NCBI RefSeq assembly: GCF_015350905.1
Contig: NZ_JADKRZ010000001.1
Span: 744,001 to 808,000, forward strand
DNA: 64,000 nucleotides
Source: Curtobacterium sp. VKM Ac-2865
GTDB lineage: Bacteria; Actinomycetota; Actinomycetes; Actinomycetales; Microbacteriaceae
Reading direction: 5' to 3'
Part shown: piece by piece, positions 1 through 10,090 of the stretch
Numbering within the stretch: position 1 is the first letter of the stretch
How the letters are laid out: each line of letters opens with the position of its first letter
Notes under the pieces: model-generated
What the model was told of the DNA's origin: nothing
Databases searched by the model: none
What the model saw: only the letters and a program-made list of their open reading frames with translations
Translations under genes and position numbers: made by a program

Positions 1-1341
1 GTCGCTGGCGTACCCGGCGGGGACCCGGTCGACCGGACTGACCGGCGTCTGCGTGGCGACGGCCTGGGGCTGGACGGGTTCCTCCTCCATCGGTCCACCG
101 GCGTAGGCACCGGCACGGGTGCCCCAGCCGCTGGCGTGGCCGAGTCGGAAGAAGCCGACGAGCCGGATCGGCATGAGGAAGAACGTCGACACGATGATGA
201 ACATCGGCAGGCGGAAGAAGTCGCTCGGCTTCTCGGCGAGGTGTCGCATCTGCCGGATGGCCATGCTGAGCACGCTCGAGAGGACCATGAGCGCGGCGAC
301 GTAGACGAAGCCGGTGGAGAACCCGTACTGGTGCAGGATCCCCTGGTACAGGTTCTCGCCCTGCCCGGTGAACGCGCGGTAGATCCAGCCCGCGATCACG
401 CCGAAGAGCATGAACGGCAGGATGATGTCGGTGATGAAGAACAGCGCCAGCACGGGGGCGTGACCGAGCATCCAGGGCATCATCCGCAGCGTGTTGTACT
501 GCGAGCCGCGTGCCCAGCGGAGCTGCTGCTTGAACAGCTTCTTCACCTGCAGCGGAGCGTCCGTGTAGACCAGCGACGTGTACTGGTAGACGGTCCGGTA
601 GCCCTCCTTGAGCGTCAGGTTCGTCAGCGTGCGGTCGTCGGAGACCTCGAGGAAGACGCCCATGAACTTCTCGTGCATGAACTTGTCCATGACGCGCATG
701 AGGATGTTCCGGCGGAACGCGATCGTCCGCCCGGGCAGGCAGCCGATCTGTCCGAGGACGCTCTGCGCGGGCATCGAGTACAGCGCGCGGGAGTTCTCCA
801 GCCAGTCCGCCCAGCGGGTGATCCAGGAGCGCTCGGGCTCGAGGATGCGCTGACGGGTGGTGACACCGCCGACGGACTCGTCGGCGAACGGCCGGAGGAG
901 TTCCTCGAGCGCGCCGGGCGTCCAGACGGTGTCGGAGTCGACGAGCACCGTGATGTCGCCGTTCGACATCTCGGTGCCGACCTTGACGGCGTTGCGCTTG
1001 CCGGGGATCGGGGTGTGGGTCCAGCGGACGAGTGGGGCGAACTCGTCGCAGACCTCCTCGAGGGCCTCGTTGCGCGCGCCGTTGATGACGACGATGATCT
1101 CGCCGGGACGCTGCTCGACCATGCGGCCGATGACGTCCCGGAAGAGGTCGAGTGGCTCGTCCACGACAGGGACGACGACACTCGTCGTCCCGGTGTACGT
1201 GCCGGTGAAGGGGCGGTAGCGGGCGGACAGGACGACCTTGAGCACCCAGAGCAACCAGATCACCGCGGAGTACACGGCGAACAGGTAGAACTCGGGGTGC
1301 CCGTCGACCATCTGCCTGATCTGCAGAATGAAGGTGAACAT
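1..1341 (-). CDS. Family 2 membrane glycosyltransferase (hyaluronan/cellulose synthase-like), 3' end outside window
   Basis: Processive-type GT2 enzyme expected to build or extend a surface polysaccharide at the cytoplasmic membrane. Visible are 447 residues from an ATG at 1341, preceded by CAGCAGGG as ribosome binding site. An N-terminal membrane segment (about residues 18-38) is followed by the GT-A domain with DSD at 135-137 and the acceptor/processivity motif QQLRW at 272-276, then several membrane segments (about 295-400) and a basic-to-acidic tail rich in Pro and Gln. QxxRW is diagnostic of hyaluronan, chitin and cellulose synthase relatives. The polysaccharide itself cannot be told from sequence. 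The reading frame is open to base 1, so the C-terminus is cut by the window edge and not by mutation. The long open frame on the opposite strand is a GC shadow. Confidence 0.85.
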   Translation of the reverse strand, partial: MFTFILQIRQMVDGHPEFYLFAVYSAVIWLLWVLKVVLSARYRPFTGTYTGTTSVVVPVVDEPLDLFRDVIGRMVEQRPGEIIVVINGARNEALEEVCDEFAPLVRWTHTPIPGKRNAVKVGTEMSNGDITVLVDSDTVWTPGALEELLRPFADESVGGVTTRQRILEPERSWITRWADWLENSRALYSMPAQSVLGQIGCLPGRTIAFRRNILMRVMDKFMHEKFMGVFLEVSDDRTLTNLTLKEGYRTVYQYTSLVYTDAPLQVKKLFKQQLRWARGSQYNTLRMMPWMLGHAPVLALFFITDIILPFMLFGVIAGWIYRAFTGQGENLYQGILHQYGFSTGFVYVAALMVLSSVLSMAIRQMRHLAEKPSDFFRLPMFIIVSTFFLMPIRLVGFFRLGHASGWGTRAGAYAGGPMEEEPVQPQAVATQTPVSPVDRVPAGYASD

Positions 1342-1844
1342 CGATCCCTGCTGCAACGTTCGAGGGGGAGATTCCGCGCCATCGGAGAATCGGGGTCGGT
1401 TCGGGTGACCCCATTCACGCATCCCGGAGTGGACCGCTGCAACGTGCCCCTCGACCGGGGGCACGACCATTCCGTGACGGGGTACGTCGGAGTCCCCCTC
1501 GCGACCCACCGGAGTGGTCCCCTGCGTTGCTGACAGCACATCGGCGGACCACACGGACCGCGTCCCTGGCGGTCCACGGCCAGACCACCGACCTGGAGGC
1601 TCGGTGTGCGTCCCTGGGAAAGCCCTGGTCGCGACCGGGTCACCGGGCGCGTCGCCGGGACCGCCCGCAGGACGAGATCCGAGGGCCCACGCCGTCCGTC
1701 GCACACCCGCCACGCCGCCGACCCCAGCGCCCGTCGGGGTACAGACCGGGCCGTTGCGGGGGACGGATCACGACACGAGGATTTAACGTGCGCGGAGCGG
1801 ACCGCGCGACACGGAACGAGGGTGCCCGGGCGTGTCGCGGAGCG
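1342..1844. other. Intergenic stretch without a recognisable gene
   Basis: About 500 bases between the divergent end of the glycosyltransferase gene (its start is at 1341) and the end of glnE. Every open frame here lacks a plausible start context, family resemblance or actinobacterial codon bias. It should contain the glycosyltransferase promoter, but I cannot place it. A stem-loop lies at its glnE end. Confidence 0.5.
1790..1839 (-). terminator. Stem-loops downstream of glnE
   Basis: Six bases after the glnE stop, CGCGACAC (1805-1812) pairs with GTGTCGCG (1832-1839). A second hairpin GCGCGG/CCGCGC (1790-1795 with 1802-1807) follows. Read in the glnE direction, the second is followed by ACGTTAAATCC, a weak T-containing tail. 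Probably the end of the glnA2-glnE transcript. Inference from structure only. Confidence 0.4.
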
Positions 1845-4814
1845 TCAGGCGCCGTAGAACTCGCGCTCGAAGACCTGTCGAGCACGTCGGGTGACGCCGA
1901 GGTAGTCCTCCTCGAGTTCCGACGCCGACCCCGGCGGGTACTCCATCAGCCGCGCGATGCCCTCGAGCTGGATGCGGTCGACCGGCAGCACGTCGGTCGT
2001 CTTCCCCGACCAGAGCACGAGGGCACTACGGGTCCGTGACGCGAAGCGCCATGCGGCCGCCAGGCGGTCGCCGTCCTCGGGCGCGACGAGCCCCTCGGCG
2101 ACGGCACCGTCGAGCGCGTCGAGCGTGGACGTGGTCCGGAGTGCCGGGACGTGCAGCGCGTGCTGGAGCTGCAGCAGCTGCACGAACCACTCGACGTCGC
2201 TGAGGGACCCACGGCCGAGCTTGAGGTGCCGGGCGGGGTCGGCACCGCGGGGCAGGCGCTCGGACTCGACCCTGGCCTTGATGCGCCGGACCTCGCGGAC
2301 CTCGCGCTCGGCGATCGACGCCGGGTAGCGGGTGCGGTCGGCCAGGTGCTCGAAGTCGCGGAGCAGGGCGTCGTCCCCGACGGCACCGCGGGCACGGAGC
2401 AGCGCCTGGGCCTCCCACGTGAGGGACCAGCGGGCGTAGTAGGCGCCGTAGGAGTCGAGCGTGCGGGTGACCGGCCCGTTCTTGCCTTCGGGGCGCAGGT
2501 CGATGTCGAGGTCGAACGGGTAGAGCGCGTCCTCGGTCAGGCGGTTCAGCTCGCGGACGATCGTCTGCGCCGCGCGCGAGGCGGTCTCCGGCGGCAGGTC
2601 GGTGCCGCGGTGGACGTACAGCACGTCGGCGTCCGAGCCGAACCCGAGCTCACGACCGCCGTAGCGCCCCATCGCGATGACGCCGAACTCCAGACCGACG
2701 GGAGCGTCACGCCGTGCGAGGTCGAGCGCGCCGGTCAGCGTGGCCTCGGTGATGTCGCTCAGAGCGGGCCCGAGCCGGTCGACGTCGATCCGGCCGAGCG
2801 TGGCGGCCATGCCCAGGCGCAGGGTCTCGCGCCGCCGGACGGAGCGGATCAGCGAGGCGGCCGCGTCGACGTCGTCCCCGTGCCGGGCGGTCGTCGCCCG
2901 GACCTCGGAGAGCAGGGCCGCGACGGGCCGGGCCTGCAGCAGTGTCTCGGGTTCGTCGAGCCAGGCCACGGCCTCGGGGAACCGCTCGAGGAGCCCGGAC
3001 AGGAACGCCGACTCGGACAGCACGGTCGTCAGGCTGTGCGCGGCGCCCGAGGAGTCCCGGAGCATGCGGAGGAACCAGCTGGACTCCCCCAGGCGGTCGC
3101 TGAGCCGGCGGAAGGCGAGCAGTGCGCGGTCGGGGGCGGGGCCCTCCGCCATCCACCGGAGCAGGACGGGCAGCAGGTTGCGCTGGATCGCGGCACGACG
3201 GCTCGTGCCCTGCGTCAGTGCGCGGATGTGCCCGAGCGCGCCGTCCGGGTCGACGAAGCCGATCGCACCGAGTCGGTCGCTCGCCTGGTCGCTCGTCAGC
3301 ACGATCTCGCCGTCCGACGCCGCGACCGCCGACAGCAGCGGACGGTAGAACAGGCGCTCGTGCAGGCCGCGCACCTCGAGCTTCACCGAGCGCCACCGGG
3401 TCTCGAGCGCGGCGGCGGACGTCGCCAGACCGCTCGACCGCGCGAGGACGCGGAGTTCGTCCTCGTCCGACGGCATCAGGTGGGTGCGCTGGAGGTACCG
3501 GAGCTGGATGCGGTGCTCGAGCACGCGGAGCAGCGCGTAGTCCGGGCCGAAGCGGGCGGCCTCGGGACGACCGACGTACCCGGCGGCCGCCAGGGCGTCC
3601 ATCGCGTCGAGGGTCGAGCGGGCACGGACGCCCTCGTCGTCGCGCCCGTGGACGAGCTGCAGCAGCTGCACGGTGAACTCGACGTCGCGCAGGCCGCCGG
3701 GGCCGAGCTTGAGCTGGCGGTCGACCTCGGCGTCCGGGATGTTGTCGGTGACGCGTTCGCGCATCCGCTGCACGGACTCCACGAAGCCCGGGCGGTCCGA
3801 GGAGGTCCACACGAACGGGGCGACGGCGGCGGCGTAGCGGTCCCCCAGGTCCATCGAGCCGGCGATCGGTCGCGCCTTGAGCAGCGCCTGGAACTCCCAC
3901 CCCTTCGCCCAGCGCTCGTAGTACGCCACGTGGGAGTCCAGCGTCCGGACGAGGGCGCCGTCCTTGCCCTCGGGGCGCAGGTTCGCGTCGACCTCCCAGA
4001 GCCCGGGCTCGGCGGCGAGGTCGGTGATGACGTGCGTCGCCGCGATCGCGATCCGCGTGGCGATGAGCACCGCGCGGTCCGTGCCGACGCCGGTGCCCGC
4101 GTCGGCGTCCAGCGTCGGTTCGGTCACGAAGATGACGTCGACGTCGCTGACGTAGTTGAGCTCCCGCGCGCCCGCCTTGCCCATCGCGATGACGGCGAGC
4201 GGGGTGGTGTCGACGTCGACGCGCGGGAAGGGGACCTCGCGCCGGGCGACGTCGACGGCGACGTCGAGCGCGGCGCCGGCGAGGTCGGCCAGGCCCGCGG
4301 CGACCGCGGGGAAGGCGTCGGTCGGCGACGGGTTCAGGACGTCGAACAGCGCGATCTGCGCGAGGTGCCGGCGGTAGCGGACGCGGAGACGCAGCCGCGC
4401 TGCCTCGTCCACGGCGCCGTCCACGGCCGCGGTGAGCGACGCCGTGTAGGCCTGCTGCGACCACGGCGCCGTGACCGGGTCGAGCAGCAGCGCGAGTTCG
4501 GCGGGGCGTCGCTGCAGGAAGTCCCCGAGCCCGACGGACGCACCGAGGAGCCGCACGAGCCGTTCGGTGGCGGCGTCGTCCTCGAGCACCGCGCGGAGTT
4601 CGTCCGGGTGGCGCTCCATGAGCCGCTCGAGCCGTCGGAGCGCGCCGTCGGGGTCAGCGGTGACGCCCCAGAGCCCCGGGACGTCGGTCACCGAGACCCG
4701 CATGGCCGCACCGAAGCGCTCCTGCAGGTCGGCGAGCCGGTCGAGGCTCTCCGACAGCTCCGCGAAGCCCACGCGGGCCAGCTCGGAGCGCGACGTCTTC
4801 GTCCTGCCGGTCAT
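1845..4814 (-). CDS. glnE: Bifunctional glutamine synthetase adenylyltransferase/deadenylase
   Basis: Adenylylates and deadenylylates type I glutamine synthetase according to nitrogen status. The 989-residue length is normal for full GlnE. Two nucleotidyltransferase domains are seen: the N-terminal (deadenylylating in known GlnE) with NYVSDVDVIF near residue 219 and the C-terminal (adenylylating) with GSDADVLYVH near residue 724, each followed by a helical regulatory region. Both keep the paired aspartates needed for metal binding, so both activities look intact. The gene lies 16 bases downstream of glnA2 on the same strand and is probably co-transcribed. The same pairing is known in Mycobacterium. 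Its neighbour lacks the target tyrosine, so the true substrate is presumably GlnA1 elsewhere in the genome. Confidence 0.97.
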   Translation of the reverse strand: MTGRTKTSRSELARVGFAELSESLDRLADLQERFGAAMRVSVTDVPGLWGVTADPDGALRRLERLMERHPDELRAVLEDDAATERLVRLLGASVGLGDFLQRRPAELALLLDPVTAPWSQQAYTASLTAAVDGAVDEAARLRLRVRYRRHLAQIALFDVLNPSPTDAFPAVAAGLADLAGAALDVAVDVARREVPFPRVDVDTTPLAVIAMGKAGARELNYVSDVDVIFVTEPTLDADAGTGVGTDRAVLIATRIAIAATHVITDLAAEPGLWEVDANLRPEGKDGALVRTLDSHVAYYERWAKGWEFQALLKARPIAGSMDLGDRYAAAVAPFVWTSSDRPGFVESVQRMRERVTDNIPDAEVDRQLKLGPGGLRDVEFTVQLLQLVHGRDDEGVRARSTLDAMDALAAAGYVGRPEAARFGPDYALLRVLEHRIQLRYLQRTHLMPSDEDELRVLARSSGLATSAAALETRWRSVKLEVRGLHERLFYRPLLSAVAASDGEIVLTSDQASDRLGAIGFVDPDGALGHIRALTQGTSRRAAIQRNLLPVLLRWMAEGPAPDRALLAFRRLSDRLGESSWFLRMLRDSSGAAHSLTTVLSESAFLSGLLERFPEAVAWLDEPETLLQARPVAALLSEVRATTARHGDDVDAAASLIRSVRRRETLRLGMAATLGRIDVDRLGPALSDITEATLTGALDLARRDAPVGLEFGVIAMGRYGGRELGFGSDADVLYVHRGTDLPPETASRAAQTIVRELNRLTEDALYPFDLDIDLRPEGKNGPVTRTLDSYGAYYARWSLTWEAQALLRARGAVGDDALLRDFEHLADRTRYPASIAEREVREVRRIKARVESERLPRGADPARHLKLGRGSLSDVEWFVQLLQLQHALHVPALRTTSTLDALDGAVAEGLVAPEDGDRLAAAWRFASRTRSALVLWSGKTTDVLPVDRIQLEGIARLMEYPPGSASELEEDYLGVTRRARQVFEREFYGA

Positions 4815-4830
4815 GGGGTACCCGGGACGA

Positions 4831-6168
4831 TCAGAGCATGCCGAGGTTGGTGTCCAGCTCGAACGGTGTGACCTGGTCGCGGTAGCGCTTCCACTCCTGC
4901 CGCTTGTTCAGCAGCACGAAGTTGAAGACCTGCTCGCCGAGGGTCTCCGCGACGAGCTCGGAGTCCTCCATCAGGGACAGCGCGTGGTCGAGGCTGGCGG
5001 GCAGCTGCGCGTACCCGAGGGCCTTGCGCTCCGCGTCCGTCAAGCTCCACACGTTGTCCTCGGCCTCGGCGGGGAGCTCGTAGCCCTCCTCGATGCCCTT
5101 GAGGCCGGCAGCGAGGATGAGCGAGTACGCCAGGTACGGGTTGGCCGCCGAGTCGATGCCGCGGTACTCGATGCGCGAGGACTGGCCCTTGTTCGGCTTG
5201 TAGAGCGGCACCCGCACCAGGGCCGAGCGGTTGTTGTGACCCCAGGTGACGAACGAGGGGGCCTCGTCGCCGCCCCAGAGGCGCTTGTACGAGTTCACGA
5301 ACTGGTTCGTGACCGCCGTGATCTCCGGGGCGTGCCGGAGCAGGCCCGCGATGAAGTGCTTGGCCGTCGGGGACAGTTGGTACTCGCCGCCGGGCTCGAA
5401 GAACGCGTTCTGGTCGCCCTCGAACAGCGACACGTGGGTGTGCATGCCCGAGCCGGGCTGCCCGGAGATCGGCTTCGGCATGAACGTCGCGTAGACGCCC
5501 TGCTCGATGGCGACCTCCTTCACCACGGTGCGGAAGGTCATGATGTTGTCGGCCATGGTGAGCGCGTCGGCGTACCGCAGGTCGATCTCGTTCTGCCCGG
5601 GGCCGGCCTCGTGGTGGCTGAACTCCACCGAGATGCCGAGGTCCTCGAGCATCCGGACGGCACGGCGACGGAAGTCGTGCGCGCTGCCGCCGGGGACGTT
5701 GTCGAAGTAGCCGGCCTGGTCGACGGGCTTCGGGCCGCCGTCCTTCCAGTCGCGGTCCTTGAGCAGGTAGAACTCGATCTCGGGGTGCGTGTAGAACGTG
5801 AACCCGTGGTCGCTCGCCCGAGCCAGGGTGCGCTTGAGGACGTTGCGCGGGTCGGCCACGGCGGGCTGGCCGTCCGGGGTCGCGATGTCGCAGAACATCC
5901 GCGCGGTGGGGTCGATCTCACCGCGCCACGGCAGGATCTGGAACGTCGAGGGGTCCGGGTGCGCCAGGACGTCGGCCTCGTACGAGCGGCTGAGGCCCTC
6001 GATCGCGGAGCCGTCGAACCCGATGCCCTCGGCGAACGCGCCCTCGACCTCGGCCGGGGCGATCGCGACCGACTTCAGCGTGCCGATGACGTCCGTGAAC
6101 CAGAGTCGGATGAACTTGATGCCCCGCTCCTCGATGGTGCGGAGCACGAAGTCCGTCTGCTTGTCCAT
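4831..6168 (-). CDS. glnA2: Type I glutamine synthetase, GlnA2 class
   Basis: Makes glutamine, or a gamma-glutamylated amine, from glutamate, ammonia and ATP. At 445 residues it is shorter than the adenylylated GlnA1 (about 470-480). Beta-grasp N-terminus (TDVIGTLKSV) is followed by the catalytic core with the metal ligands in PEIEFYLL and NEIDLRY, the GSGMHTHVSL nucleotide segment and the NPYLAYSLILAAG segment. The adenylylation loop that carries Tyr in GlnA1 (KNLYDLP) reads EDNVWSLT here, so there is no target tyrosine. Start ATG is preceded by GGAAAGGGC. Its leader contains a 9-bp-arm inverted repeat, and its promoter overlaps that of nadE. In actinobacteria GlnA2 is not the main ammonia-assimilating enzyme (family knowledge). 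Confidence 0.93.
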   Translation of the reverse strand: MDKQTDFVLRTIEERGIKFIRLWFTDVIGTLKSVAIAPAEVEGAFAEGIGFDGSAIEGLSRSYEADVLAHPDPSTFQILPWRGEIDPTARMFCDIATPDGQPAVADPRNVLKRTLARASDHGFTFYTHPEIEFYLLKDRDWKDGGPKPVDQAGYFDNVPGGSAHDFRRRAVRMLEDLGISVEFSHHEAGPGQNEIDLRYADALTMADNIMTFRTVVKEVAIEQGVYATFMPKPISGQPGSGMHTHVSLFEGDQNAFFEPGGEYQLSPTAKHFIAGLLRHAPEITAVTNQFVNSYKRLWGGDEAPSFVTWGHNNRSALVRVPLYKPNKGQSSRIEYRGIDSAANPYLAYSLILAAGLKGIEEGYELPAEAEDNVWSLTDAERKALGYAQLPASLDHALSLMEDSELVAETLGEQVFNFVLLNKRQEWKRYRDQVTPFELDTNLGML

Positions 6169-6186
6169 GCACGCCCTTTCCGCGTT

Positions 6187-6227
6187 CCACGGTCGAGCTC
6201 GCGACCGTGGTCAATAGGCTAGTGCTC
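6187..6227. promoter_or_regulatory. Divergent glnA2/nadE promoter region with inverted repeat
   Basis: The two -10 boxes overlap: TAGGCT at 6215-6220 for nadE (+), seven bases before its ATG, and TAGCCT on the minus strand at 6221-6216 for glnA2. Between the glnA2 -10 and its ribosome binding site is an inverted repeat CCACGGTCG/CGACCGTGG (6187-6195 and 6202-6210). This would form a hairpin in the glnA2 leader or be a protein-binding site. The boxes are seen directly. Function is inferred. Confidence 0.6.
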
Positions 6228-7988
<1,761 letters not shown>

Positions 7989-8007
7989 CGGAACCCCGAG
8001 ACGGACG

Positions 8008-8039
8008 GGAGGCCCGGTGCCAGCTGGCACCGGGCCTCC
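8008..8039. repeat. Dispersed palindrome, family 1 copy 1 (CCCGG variant)
   Basis: Perfect 32-bp palindrome with central CAGCTG, 19 bases after nadE and 35 bases before the end of a convergent small gene. First of six copies in this window. The hairpin could terminate transcription from both sides, though no T-tract follows. This copy and the one at 10472 carry GGCCCGG/CCGGGCC where the others have GGCTCGG/CCGAGCC: paired changes that preserve the stem. Confidence 0.9.
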
Positions 8040-8074
8040 AGTCAGTCAGCGGGCCGCGTCGGGAACGCGAGCCG

Positions 8075-8251
8075 TCAGGACTCCTCGTCCCACTTGTCGT
8101 TGTTGGCCTGGATGCGCTCGAGGGCGTGCTCCGCTTCCTCGCGCGTCTCGAAGGGCCCGATGCGGTCGCGCTGCGGGGACTGCGGGCCCTGCTCGACCGT
8201 GCGGGTCTTGTCGTTGAACCACCACTGGGACTCGATGCGTTCGTCGCTCAT
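8075..8251 (-). CDS. Small conserved SPOR-like protein
   Basis: A 58-residue acidic protein with the core QWWFNDKTRTVEQGPQSP and ETREEAEHALERIQANNDKW. It resembles the short proteins annotated as SPOR-domain-containing in Microbacteriaceae. That is recalled resemblance and the fold is unproven. Aromatic strand-forming N-terminus and a helical C-terminus, no signal peptide or membrane segment, so probably cytoplasmic. Starts at the ATG at 8251, divergent from map. Function unknown. Confidence 0.7.
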   Translation of the reverse strand: MSDERIESQWWFNDKTRTVEQGPQSPQRDRIGPFETREEAEHALERIQANNDKWDEES

Positions 8252-8315
8252 GCCGCCACCGTACCCGCGCGGCACCGGCCACGACCCGCGTCGGTGCGCC
8301 ACTAGAGTGGTGCGC

Positions 8316-9179
8316 ATGCCCCGGGACGAACACGGACACCTGACCGCCGGCCGCATCTCCCCGCAGCGGGCCGTCCCCAAGGACATCGAGCGGCCAGAGT
8401 ACGTCGGTCGGGTCGAGCCCCACGAGCACGGCCTCGGCGACACGTACACCCCGGACGAGGTCGAGCTGATCCGCACGGCCGGTCGCATCGCCTCGCAGGC
8501 CATCGACGCCGTCGGTGCCGCGATCCGTCCCGGTGTCACGACCGACGAGCTCGACCGCATCGGGCACGAGTACGTCGTGTCGCACGGGGCGTACCCCTCG
8601 ACGCTCGGCTACCGGGGCTACCCGAAGTCGCTCTGCTCGTCGCTGAACGAGGTGATCTGCCACGGCATCCCCGACGACACCGTGCTGCAGGACGGCGACA
8701 TCGTGAACATCGACATCACCGCGTTCAAGGACGGCATGCACGGCGACACGAACCGCACGTTCGTCGTCGGCACGGCGGCGCCCGAGGTCCAGGACCTCGT
8801 CACGCGGACGGAAGAGGCACTGCGTCGCGGGGTCAAGGCCGTCGCGCCGGGCCGCCAGGTGAACGTGATCGGCAGGGCGATCGAGGCCTACGCCAAGCGG
8901 TTCGGCTACGGGGTCGTCCGCGACTACACCGGGCACGGGGTCGGCCGGGCGTTCCACTCCGGGCTGATCATCCCCCACTACGACGCCGCCCACTACGACA
9001 CCGTCATCGAGCCCGGCATGGTGTTCACCATCGAGCCGATGCTCACGCTCGGCGGCATCGAAGCCGACATCTGGGCCGACGACTGGACCGTCAGCACCCG
9101 CGACAAGTCCTGGACCGCGCAGTTCGAGCACACGCTCGTCGTCACCGAGCGCGGTGCCGAACTCCTCACCGTCTCCTGA
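8316..9179 (+). CDS. map: Type I methionine aminopeptidase
   Basis: Removes N-terminal methionine from nascent proteins. The 287 residues comprise a roughly 45-residue Pro/Arg-rich N-terminal extension, as in mycobacterial MapB-type enzymes, and the pita-bread catalytic domain. Metal ligands are visible in NIDITAFKDGMHGDTN (two Asp), GHGVGRAFHSG (His), FTIEPML (Glu) and QFEHTLVV (Glu), and the substrate His in ICHGIP. Start ATG at 8316 lies seven bases after TAGAGT (8303-8308), a leaderless signal. The longer frame upstream has no such support. ppgK follows 25 bases later with its own ribosome binding site, so they may be co-transcribed. Confidence 0.95.
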   Translation: MPRDEHGHLTAGRISPQRAVPKDIERPEYVGRVEPHEHGLGDTYTPDEVELIRTAGRIASQAIDAVGAAIRPGVTTDELDRIGHEYVVSHGAYPSTLGYRGYPKSLCSSLNEVICHGIPDDTVLQDGDIVNIDITAFKDGMHGDTNRTFVVGTAAPEVQDLVTRTEEALRRGVKAVAPGRQVNVIGRAIEAYAKRFGYGVVRDYTGHGVGRAFHSGLIIPHYDAAHYDTVIEPGMVFTIEPMLTLGGIEADIWADDWTVSTRDKSWTAQFEHTLVVTERGAELLTVS

Positions 9180-9204
9180 CACCCTCCCTACCGAAAGGCT
9201 CCAC

Positions 9205-9954
9205 ATGACCTCCCTCGCAGTCGGCGTCGACATCGGCGGTACGGGCATCAAGGGCGCCATCGTCGACACGGCGACCGGCGAACTCACCACGGAACGCATC
9301 AAGAAGGCGACGCCAGAGGGAGGCAAGCCGCACGACATCGTCGAGGTCGCGAAGTCGATCCTCGACGAGCTCTCCCCGGCGTCCGACGTCCCCGTCGGTG
9401 TCTGCTTCCCCGCGATCGTCCGCGACGGCAAGACCATGTCGGCGGCGAACGTGTCGAAGAAGTGGATCGGCTTCGAGGCCGAGGCGCTGTTCGAGAAGGA
9501 GCTCGGCCGCTCCATCCACTTCGTCAACGACGCCGACGCCGCCGGGTTCGCCGAGCAGCAGTTCGGCGCGGCGAAGGGGCGCGAGGGCCTGGTCATCGTG
9601 ACGACCCTCGGCACCGGCATCGGCACGGCGCTCATCAACGACGGCGTGCTCATCGTCAACGCGGAGCTCGGGCACCTGGAGATCGAGGGCGTCGACTACG
9701 AGACGAAGGCGTCGTTCGCGGCCAAGGAGCGCGACGACCTGTCGTGGAAGCACTGGGCGAAGCGCCTGCAGAAGTACTACTCGCGGCTCGAGGCCCTGCT
9801 CTCCCCGGAGCTCTTCGTCGTCGGCGGCGGGGTGTCGAAGCAGTACGAGGAGTTCCTGCCGCTGCTCGACCTGCAGGCCGACATCATCCCCGCGACGCTC
9901 CGCAACAACGCGGGCATCATCGGTGCGGCGACCCTGGCGGCGACCTCGAAGTAG
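9205..9954 (+). CDS. ppgK: Polyphosphate glucokinase
   Basis: Phosphorylates glucose to glucose-6-phosphate using inorganic polyphosphate (and ATP), the main glucose kinase of many actinobacteria that import glucose without a PTS. The 249 residues belong to the ROK superfamily: phosphate-1 loop VGVDIGGTGIKG at the N-terminus, the catalytic-Asp segment FVNDADAAGFAEQ, phosphate-2 TTLGTGIGTALI with the PpgK-typical NAELGHLEI, and the C-terminal VVGGGVSK. Absence of the ROK zinc cluster and the short length also fit PpgK. Start ATG at 9205 has GAAAGG seven bases upstream. An in-frame ATG 51 bases earlier would overlap map. Confidence 0.95.
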   Translation: MTSLAVGVDIGGTGIKGAIVDTATGELTTERIKKATPEGGKPHDIVEVAKSILDELSPASDVPVGVCFPAIVRDGKTMSAANVSKKWIGFEAEALFEKELGRSIHFVNDADAAGFAEQQFGAAKGREGLVIVTTLGTGIGTALINDGVLIVNAELGHLEIEGVDYETKASFAAKERDDLSWKHWAKRLQKYYSRLEALLSPELFVVGGGVSKQYEEFLPLLDLQADIIPATLRNNAGIIGAATLAATSK

Positions 9955-10008
9955 CGGCCGCAGCCGCGGGCGCTTCAACGTCCCCGCACGGCTGCGACGC
10001 CCCCTTCC

Positions 10009-10070
10009 GGTGAGATCGCACTTCGTGTCGGGTCCGGCGCCCCGGACCCGACACGAAGTGCGATCTCACC
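10009..10070. repeat. 62-bp inverted repeat (family 3) just upstream of rnpB
   Basis: Two perfect 29-base arms separated by CGCC, beginning GGTGAGATCGCACTTCG. It lies 54 bases after ppgK and ends eight bases before the rnpB -10 box, so its right arm covers the -35 region of rnpB. It could act as the ppgK terminator, a regulator of rnpB or a mobile repeat. A degenerate copy lies at 22499-22560 upstream of copZ. Confidence 0.9.
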
Positions 10071-10078
10071 GTTGGCTC

Positions 10079-10084
10079 TAGACT
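10079..10084 (+). promoter_or_regulatory. rnpB -10 box
   Basis: TAGACT followed by six bases (GATCTC) and then the first base of the predicted RNase P RNA P1 stem at 10091. This fits a transcript starting exactly at the mature 5' end. No clear -35 is visible, because that place is occupied by the inverted-repeat arm. Confidence 0.65.
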
Positions 10085-10090
10085 GATCTC

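Noticed and set aside
136-1533. A 465-codon open frame on the plus strand at the window start
   Set aside because: Antisense of the membrane glycosyltransferase, whose DSD and QQLRW motifs are clear on the minus strand.
2151-4871. A 906-codon open frame on the plus strand across glnE
   Set aside because: Complementary shadow of glnE: no family resemblance, Gly/Arg/Val/Asp-rich composition, and the opposite strand encodes an intact 989-residue GlnE.
8008-8039. Family 1 palindromes as classical rho-independent terminators
   Set aside because: No T-run follows on either strand in any copy. Kept as terminator candidates of the U-less kind only.
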